DNA from: Apostichopus japonicus
Lineage: Eukaryota; Echinodermata; Holothuroidea; Aspidochirotida; Stichopodidae
NCBI RefSeq assembly: GCF_037975245.1
Contig: NC_092564.1
Span: forward strand, 4,730,984-4,794,983
Direction: 5' to 3'
DNA length: 64,000 nucleotides
Shown here: positions 50,401 through 64,000 of the stretch, one piece after another
Layout: the number at the start of each line of letters is the position of its first letter
Numbering within the stretch: position 1 is the stretch's first letter
Position numbers and translations under genes: made by a program
Notes under the pieces: generated by a model
Databases searched by the model: none
Seen by the model: the letters and a program-made list of their open reading frames with translations, nothing else
What the model was told of the DNA's origin: nothing

Positions 50401-51735
50401 TTTATTTGATTGTGAACGAATTTCTTAAAAACAGTCCTAATCAGTTAATTCAAGTAATCACGAAGTGATTTAATTTCATTCTCTTAACAAGTATTGTTCC
50501 TACAAGCTGGATAATAGGGCTGATTAAGCCAATTTATAAAGGAAATTATCCAATGGATGATTCTGATAATTACCTGGGAATTTCTCTTCTTAGCTGTCTA
50601 AGGGAAACCTTTCACTTCTATTTTAAATCATCGTATATCGTCAATTACATCGATTGTGTGGGCTTGATTGGGGATGAAAAAAGGGTTTTTTTTTTACAAG
50701 TTATCACTCAACTTTTGATCATATCTTTGATTTACATACAAAGTCATTGAGTACTATCTCAGTAAGAGGAAAAGGATTTATTGCGCTATTATCGACTACT
50801 TAAAAGCCTTTCTATACAATTAAATAGATCTTTCTTGTGGTCTAAATTAATCGCTAGTAATATAAATGGTATAACGTATTAAATGTAATTGATGCTATGT
50901 ATGAGAATGCCAAACCGTGTGTGTTAAACGATGGAGATATACGCCGTCCTGATTAAAATTGCATAGTATTGGAGTGAGACATAGCAGGGGAAAATCCCAC
51001 GTGCTTTTCAGTATTTTTTCTTAATGATTTTGACAGACAGTTTGAGTCATTGTTATTAATGTTTTCAACATGCATGCTTTCCTCGTTCATGAAGGATACA
51101 TTAAGTACTGAACATGTTGATATTTTCTTAAAACTGTTAACACTACATGCAGACGACACTATTGTATCGCTGAAAGTGAGACCGAACTTTAAAATGCATT
51201 TGATGGGGTTAAAACGTATTGTGATACCTGGCGAATGAATATAAACACATCTAAAACTAAAAGAATTGTATTTGAAGGTGCAAGATTAGACTTAAACCAA
51301 GCGTTACTGTGCATCGGCTGAATAGTAAAAAAATTGGATGATGAATTTCATTATATTTTAGAAATGTCCAGCCTTTAAGAAAGAAGAAATCTTTACCTTA
51401 AACAGCATTTTCGAACTAGAACCAGCTCGATTAAGATGCATTAAAGTGTTCAATCGAAGTCTAAAGTCGTTATTTTCAATTCAAGTCATTTTTGATAATG
51501 CAAACCTTCCCGTAATTGATTTCCATCACAATTGCCAACACTAACTGTAGTGCTGGTGCCATCATGTCAGTACTGCTCTCATTAAGGATACATCTTATTT
51601 TTATTTTTTTTTATATTTTGTATTTATGACTTCTTAAATTTTCATACATTTTATATTATTATATGTCTTATTAGAGGGCCTCGTTGAAGATAAGCTATTG
51701 CTAAACGAGCTATCCTCTTCAAATAAAGTTTAAAT
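47430..51735 (+). mobile_element. Degenerate near-full-length LINE (ORF1, endonuclease, RT)
   Basis: Non-LTR retrotransposon broken by many stops and frameshifts. ORF1 remnant at about 47740-48470: SVTRSNRFDLLEVENE, a coiled coil (KKELSDLKENVRRQMSETKR), SKQNIKIFGLNESE and ETVIVKFVKRKTKD. Endonuclease remnant near 49030-49090: SPVDYVITSLDVFPHLEEF. Reverse transcriptase remnant at 50490-51170: WIIGLIKPIYKG, YLGISLLSCL, KLIASNINGI, then FLKLLTLHADDTIV, where the catalytic YADD has become HADD. The 3' end at 51674-51735 has a hairpin and an AATAAA-rich tail. A hAT MITE is inserted at 49273. Not active. Confidence 0.8.
49273..49723. mobile_element. hAT-type MITE inside the LINE, 451 bp
   Basis: Left end CAGGGGTTCCCTAACTGG, right end TTTAGGGAAACCCTG: inverted termini of the CAGGGGTTCCC type common in hAT/Charlie-like elements. 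Flanks are TTATAAGG (49265-49272) and TTATAGGG (49724-49731), an 8-bp target duplication with one mismatch. No transposase. Inserted between the endonuclease and RT parts of the LINE, after that element's own insertion. Confidence 0.85.
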
Positions 51736-52159
51736 AAAATAAAAATATATATGAACATAATTAATCTTGCATTATTTTCTGCAATCCTGTCTGTCTTGTA
51801 TCTCTCTTTTGACTGCCATCTACATGTATGACATTTTTTATGATCTCTGTTTTGTTGTTGCATTTATGTCTTTTATACGTCCTTTGGAGGATAGATAAAG
51901 AAAATAAACTAAACTGAAACTTTATGAAAATGGGCATTTGTGAGGAATGTTTCTTTTACAAAACTGACATGTGCGGCCCTTATTACTCCATTTAGCCGCC
52001 TTCGCTCTCGGAAAGTGTAAGTTGTTTTTTTCTTTCTTACATAGTGTGCAGTACATACATACATACATACATACATACATACATACATACATACATACAT
52101 ACATACATACATACATACATACATACATACATACATACATACATACATACATACATACA

Positions 52160-52194
<35 letters not shown>

Positions 52195-52200
52195 TTATAT

Positions 52201-52235
<35 letters not shown>

Positions 52236-53348
52236 CACCAATAGTTCCGTTGTTGTATACACGATCAGTGGTATAAACAACGCAATTCAATAGTGATAAC
52301 AAAGCTGTTATATATGATAACAATGATGTTATTAGCTATTTCCTGAGTGGGTTAATTTTTTTCATTCGATTTGAGTCTCAAGAAATTTACAAAGTTACTG
52401 ACTTCCAACCTTATCCAAAATGTTCCAGTGTATCAATTTATGAGAAATGTAATTCCATACCGTATCAGACAAAGGAAATGGTCCATTCCTCTTACAGACG
52501 GCAACATTGATGACCTTTGACATGTCTCGCTGATACCATCAGTTCATTGACTTGAAAAATACAACTGTTCAATCTGAAGAAAAAAACTCTGTTTTTCACC
52601 TGAAAAACTCCTGTTTTGTACTGAGTCTTTTGTTGTTGCGATAAACTGAGTTTTTCGAATTATTGAACATGATAGGCTTACCAGAAACATTAAAATAATG
52701 TTTTAACTGTACGACATTATTGACCCAGCATCTCGGAATTTGAGAAGTCTCCTGCAGCTACTACTACGCAGCCGCAGACGGTAGTATCACGGCTGACGCC
52801 TGCTTAAGACATTGGTGATAAGTTACAATACTGGTGTTAATTGTTTGTTAGTTTTATGAGCTGGCCTCTGGAAGAAGATCACAGTATACGATCGAACGTC
52901 GGATCCTCCAAATCTTTACTTTAATTGTTTATTGTGTGTAGGATCTTTGGCGTCTCAATGTGTATCAATGGATGGCGATTTCTGACGGTCCGCTGAGATA
53001 TAGCAGCAATTCAGTCATTTCTAACACCGATATTTGGTCCTACATGTGCATGTGACAACAACATGTTATCATAGTTAGCCGTGTCTGAACTGCGTAGTGA
53101 ACAATTATTTGTTTTTAAAGAAAGAAAATTATTGGTGGATAGATAATTATGAGGTAAGGAATATCTTTTAACTGGTAAATTCTTTTAAGCTTTTTTTTTT
53201 GGTGTGTTTTTTGTTTTGTTTATTATTTTGAATTATAATATGTGACTAATATAGACCTACAAACTGTGTCATTGTTGTTGTACGTTCTAATTATTCTAAC
53301 CCTGCCTTACTCCTGTCGTTGTTAACAAAAACGATACCCTAATTGATG
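51736..53348. other. Intergenic with microsatellites, no gene seen
   Basis: Another LINE-tail-like end (CTTTGGAGGATAGATAAAGA followed by AAATAAACTAAACTG) lies at 51880-51920. The remainder, apart from the CATA tract, shows no recognisable coding sequence. Confidence 0.45.
52053..52234. repeat. (CATA)n plus (TA)n microsatellite
   Basis: About 34 uninterrupted ACAT units (52053-52188) followed by a (TA)n tract. It produces the spurious open frames made of repeated Met-Tyr-Val-Cys or Thr-Tyr-Ile-His. Confidence 0.97.
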
Positions 53349-53356
53349 TTTGTTAC

Positions 53357-54131
53357 CAGTGGCGGAGGTAGGGGTATTGGTCAGGGGGGGGGGGTGAGAA
53401 TGGTCTGTAGGGGCGCTTTCGACACTATAGTCTTTCAAAAATCTTGTGCAATCCTGTAAATTATTTTGCATAGTCTTTCAAAAGTCCTGTACAATCCTGT
53501 AAATTATCTTGCATAATCTTTCAAAAATCCTGTTCCATCCTGTATATTATCTTGCATAGTCTTTCAAAAATCCTGTACAATCCTGAAAATGATCTTTCAT
53601 AGTCTTTCAACAGTCCTGTAAAATCCTTTAAAATATCTTGCATAGTCTTTCAAAAGTCCTGTACAATCCTGTATATTATCTTGCATAGTCTTTCAAAAGT
53701 CTTGTACAATCCTGTAAATTATCTTGCAGTCTTTCAAAAATCCTGTATATTATCTTGCATAGTCTTTCAAATTTTATGCAGGATTTTGTGCAGGACTCTT
53801 TTGTAAGGGTAAGCGGAGCGCCACCACAGGTTGGCGCGGAGCGTACAGAAATTTTGTGAGTAAAGATACTCCCTAGATCGCCGGAAATGACCCTTTCCGG
53901 GCCTTGCTAATTTGCAGATAAACGAAGAATAAATAGGTGTCATCGCCATTTTGTCAGAAAATTACACCAACAAAATATAACAAATGTCAATAGGTATTTG
54001 AGAGCGCAATAAAATAGTCAATAATCGCGAATAAGTAAAAAGTGGTAAAAAGCTGAAAAGGGCGCCAGCAGTCCATTTGAGTCCGTCAGGGGGGCATCCG
54101 CCCCTCTGACTGTATGGGCGCTCCGCCACTG
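53357..54131. mobile_element. hAT-type MITE with internal minisatellite, 775 bp
   Basis: Same family as 17874-18262: begins CAGTGGCGGAGGTAGGGG and ends GCTCCGCCACTG, and nearly identical outside the expansion. Flanks are TTTGTTAC (53349-53356) and TTTGTCAC (54132-54139), an 8-bp target duplication with one mismatch. It is almost twice the length of the other copy because of a tandem array near its left third. Confidence 0.9.
53427..53808. repeat. 43-bp minisatellite inside the MITE
   Basis: About eight copies of TAGTCTTTCAAAAATCCTGT, ACAATCCTGTAAATTATCTT, GCA (43-44 bp), with a few shortened units. It is absent from the sister MITE at 17874, where GACACTA runs straight into AGCGGAGCG. So it arose within this copy. 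Confidence 0.9.
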
Positions 54132-54139
54132 TTTGTCAC

Positions 54140-54703
54140 ATAATATGAAAGTTCACGTCTTTTCACAAGTTTTTAGTATACCTCTTATAGCATTATTACG
54201 ACAGAATAAGAGTTGAGGTTGGGAAGGGTAGAGGTAGAGGGTAGGTAATAGCATCTAAGGGAATGGGGGGGGGGTCGGGGAGTGCAGGGCAGGGCAGGGG
54301 CAGGGGCAGGGGCAGGAGCAGGAGCAGGAGTGTATCATACAATGTTGCGTATACATGAGGACTTCTTCTTTCAACTTTTTTGTAACGTCGGGCGTTATAT
54401 GAAACTAACTCGCATAAATATGTCTCACATTTCATAAGGGCGTTTCTCTTCAACTGTAGGGAGATTGGCAGTTTGTGGGTTGGGGGAAGGAAGGGGAAGG
54501 GATCATTCTTATGTAATATCCTTAACAATCGATACACTACAGACATGGATACGTGATGGGATCGATTGCAAATTGCTTCCTTTGCTATATTTATTTCAAC
54601 GCTTATTGTTTTATGTCCAAAAATAAGTCTCGTTGACGCTGTAAGACCTGCTTTAGTTCGATTCAGAATAAGTCACAACAATGGAATTAAATGATCTAAC
54701 TTC

Positions 54704-54771
<68 letters not shown>

Positions 54772-54814
54772 TATATATATATAGTTATATATATATATAA
54801 ATATATATATATAG

Positions 54815-54873
<59 letters not shown>

Positions 54874-56390
54874 TATATAGTTATATATATGTGGGGCCGA
54901 ACATGATATTAGTTTTACGTCTTTACGTGAGTTCAATATTAATGATCTGATGGCATACGTGACACTATATAAACTCATATGTTGACCTATATGAACCTTG
55001 GAAATGTTTCATAATAATTGAATCACCATGTGATTTTTTTTTTAATTATATTATCAAAAACAAATCATATTGAAAAACAAATGACTTCCGCCTGGTAAAA
55101 GACATTTAATGTCTCAATGTGTGTTTGCCAAATTTAAACTTCAACATTTCCAGCTTACTGCCCGAATAGCTCAGTGAAAATGACACCGTTCTATGCAATT
55201 TTCATAATAATATTCATTATTTTAATTGAGTTATCTGTCGTTAAACATTTTGAGCGGAATAAAATTCGCCAGATTTTATTAACGAGTCCGTTGATTCTAC
55301 AAACTTCAACCAAAATTTGCAAGCCCCGCCCAACAGATCATGCGCCAATCAAATCTCTCTGTATTGTTTACGACCGTTAGGCTTAGTTTCTCTTTCACTT
55401 TCGTGGTTAGCCTGAAGTAGGTTTCATCCCTTAAATAGTATCTTTCTTTTGGTCTTACAGATTTAACTTTCGAAATTGTGTCATTCCCTTCCATTGCAAT
55501 GAAAAAACAGGTGTTTTCAGACGTTTCCTCTGTGGAATTGGGTCCAAAAAGTGGACGGTACGAGTATATATAGGTTACATTTGTGTAATGAACATGTTGA
55601 TATGGGCGGTGGCAGTGATTTTTACGGTAAACCGTTCGCGCTATATAGGGCAACAGAAAATAAATTCTTTCTTTCGATTGCGACAGCTTTTCTCAATTAA
55701 TCCCACCTTGTCAGAGTGAATTTAGAATAGAATCATTTAATCTGCTTCGGAAGTTTATTTTCCGAAATTCATAGGCAAACACGTATTGATACTTTAAGTG
55801 TAGCAGCCGAAAGGTGATGACCGATTTGGGTTTGCTTGGACAGGACGACAGGTGACAGATAAATTGTGTAGACGAAGTTAATGGTCGCATGAAGTTAATG
55901 AACGCATGCGCATATTCGGAATGGAAATATTTCATGGACAGCCAGTTGGGACAATTTTGAAATGGTATAATACTGCAGTATATATTGTCCTCTCGTGTTA
56001 CACTTAAATGCAGCCATATACGAACAGTTTGAACATTTCATAACCTATTTCTGATATAAACAGAATATTCAAACTGCACATACTGTCAATAAGATTGCTT
56101 TGAAGTTTGAAATGTAAGATGACAGAACTAATATTAAACAAATTGCCCCAACTGGGTGGGTGTGGTTTGCATCCAAAATGAATTACACTGAAAAGCGACA
56201 TCAAAGACCAATGATATTTGAGACAACCGTCTGTATGTGATTATTCATTAGTTTACTATTGAAAATTCCGCCCAGTCCACCTCATTCTACCGCCTCCGTT
56301 AAATTTGAGCTCTACTCCCTCCTGAATACTGCTTCGATTTGCTATAGGGTTAAATTTTCATTCATTCCGCCTCTTTTAAAGTGTGTGGCG
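54140..56390. other. Intergenic upstream of the sulfotransferase gene
   Basis: Contains G-rich GGGCAGGGGCAGG/GGAGCA repeats (54281-54330) and a (TA)n tract. The rest is unique-looking. A 115-codon minus frame at 55306-55653 and a 116-codon one at 54196-54546 have no recognisable domain, and the latter is driven by the G-rich repeat. Confidence 0.4.
54708..54891. repeat. (TA)n microsatellite
   Basis: About 184 bp with periodic ATAGTTATATA interruptions. Confidence 0.95.
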
Positions 56391-56404
56391 TGACGTCATA
56401 TAAA
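56391..56404 (+). promoter_or_regulatory. CRE-like plus TATA box candidate
   Basis: TGACGTCA (56391-56398), a full CRE palindrome, abuts TATAAA (56399-56404), about 270 bp upstream of the sulfotransferase start codon. Position and order suit a core promoter with transcription starting near 56430. Inferred from sequence only. Confidence 0.4.
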
Positions 56405-56675
56405 CGCTGGTAGTTTCATCGTCTCGTGTGATGTCCATGTCTCCTTTTGTCCAGTAGTGCATGTTAGTTTGTTTGTGTTCTATTTACGAAATCTAAAATA
56501 TTAGTGCAACATTTGATCTCTTCCATCTGTGTTTAAAAACGTCCAATTTATTGTATAGTATGGACGTGACGTCTGAGCAATACTCCCATGAAACCCCACT
56601 AGTAGCCTACATCCTCTACACATTTTAGTAACTGTTTTAGTAGCTGTGTTTTAATCTGATTTATTCCATATATAC

Positions 56676-63060
<6,385 letters not shown>

Positions 63061-64000
63061 TAAAAATAAAAATAATAACAACGAGTCTTATATGGCGCAT
63101 GCAGACTCCAACAAAGGTTGTTCAATGCGCTTTACGGGTGCTGAATGTGCAAAAACTAATAGTTGAGTTGAGAGAAAAGAAAAGTTTTAAGACAGCGCTT
63201 GAATTGAATAATAGAATCTAAAGACCTCATTTCAACCGGTTCCATAAACGTGAATAGGTATTGACGGTTAATATTATTGCCCACCCCCCCCCCCACCACC
63301 ACCACCGCATTCACACACACACGCATTGATGTCCCTTCTCCGAACAACCACCCACCCACTAAATCCCAAAAAGGAATAACAATAATAACTAAATTGATAA
63401 AAGAAGTTAGTATGATAACATTAGCAGCAGTTGCTAAAACTACTTTTCTGAGTTCTTTATACCCCCTAATTATTCACACATAGTTTATAACTGTGTGTTA
63501 TATGAGGTGAGATGCTTAGAAAGAAACGAGACCACGGAGTCAGGGCTGTCGCGAGAAGCCACTTCGGACTCCGAATTAAGGTTTCTATATTATAATGACC
63601 CCGTTTTGAAGTCTTCATACTTCCTTAAGTTTATTATGACACTTACAAAAACAAACCATTTCCGAATGCTTTATCTCTTATTTGCCGCCCCTCTGATTGA
63701 CCCCGAGGCTCAGTCTGTAGACCCCTACCCCCCCCCCCTCCGCTCCACACCACCTAGTCCATTTTGCCAGGCTTGCACAGAGGTTACAGTGTATTGTCAA
63801 TTGTTGACGTTAACTAATCATTCTTGGGGCAAAACATAGGAACCATTAAAGAGAACTTCAATGTTTACTCAGTATACAGAAACCGATATGTGCGCCATCT
63901 TTCAAATTGCTGTCTATTCCGTGTACTGCCATTGTTCCACAATTTCAACACGGAAGGGACCAAGAAAAATAGGAACTTATTTTACTACTTATTTCTTCCC
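63061..64000. other. 3' flank of the sulfotransferase gene
   Basis: Immediately after the stop is an A-rich stretch with AATAAAAATAAAAATAATAA, possibly the polyadenylation region. Beyond that are C-rich and CA microsatellites near 63281-63325. A 114-codon open frame at 63495-63839 has no recognisable domain and ends in a Pro-rich low-complexity part; I do not call it a gene. Confidence 0.45.

Noticed and set aside
51909-52280. Open frames of repeated Met-Tyr-Val-Cys and Thr-Tyr-Ile-His over 50 units
   Set aside because: They translate a (CATA)n microsatellite. The frame is open in several registers on both strands, as any 4-bp repeat without stops would be.
53427-53808. Regular direct repeats as a CRISPR array
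   Set aside because: The 43-bp units abut with no unique spacers, lie inside a MITE and are in eukaryotic DNA.
55306-55653. 115-codon minus-strand open frame
   Set aside because: No recognisable domain or splice context and no second copy to support it. Chance frames of this length are expected.
63495-63839. 114-codon open frame near the right edge
   Set aside because: Ends in a C-rich low-complexity stretch and has no recognisable motif or splice signals.

Overview
This is eukaryotic nuclear DNA. The genes are split by GT-AG introns, the sequence is AT-rich with long (TA)n and (CATA)n microsatellites, and decayed LINEs, tRNA-derived SINEs and hAT-type MITEs are scattered through it. Gene content and repeat style suggest a marine invertebrate, most likely an echinoderm such as a sea cucumber. 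That placement is inference; nothing in the window proves it.

1.6-33.1 kb: three head-to-tail units of about 9.3, 10.9 and 9.8 kb. Each carries a complete ten-exon acyl-CoA dehydrogenase gene of the long-chain type (ACADL-like) on the minus strand: copy A 2286-10109, copy B 11946-21345, copy C 24169-32334. All three splice to 445-residue proteins with a mitochondrial presequence, both acyl-CoA dehydrogenase signatures and the family's catalytic Glu. Exon lengths are identical and introns remain alignable, so the duplication is young. The A/B and B/C junctions hold fragments of a last exon from a second paralog type. The B/C junction also holds an orphan exon of a third type.

33.8-41.0 kb: a fourth, older paralog on the plus strand with the same ten-exon structure (446 residues, about 76 % identical to copy A over exon 8). 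The four genes would supply mitochondrial FAD-dependent enzymes for the first step of fatty-acid beta-oxidation. A DR1-like nuclear-receptor motif and a CCAAT box lie at matching places upstream of the tandem genes; the DR1 is eroded in copy C.

41-56 kb: gene-poor. It holds two degenerate LINE copies (45.0-45.9 and 47.4-51.7 kb), other LINE 3' ends, a fold-back element, hAT MITEs with 8-bp target duplications, and microsatellites.

56.4-63.1 kb: a four-exon plus-strand gene for a type II membrane sulfotransferase of about 353 residues, with both PAPS-binding motifs. Its first intron contains another hAT MITE and a second copy of the fold-back element. The last 0.9 kb shows no supported gene.
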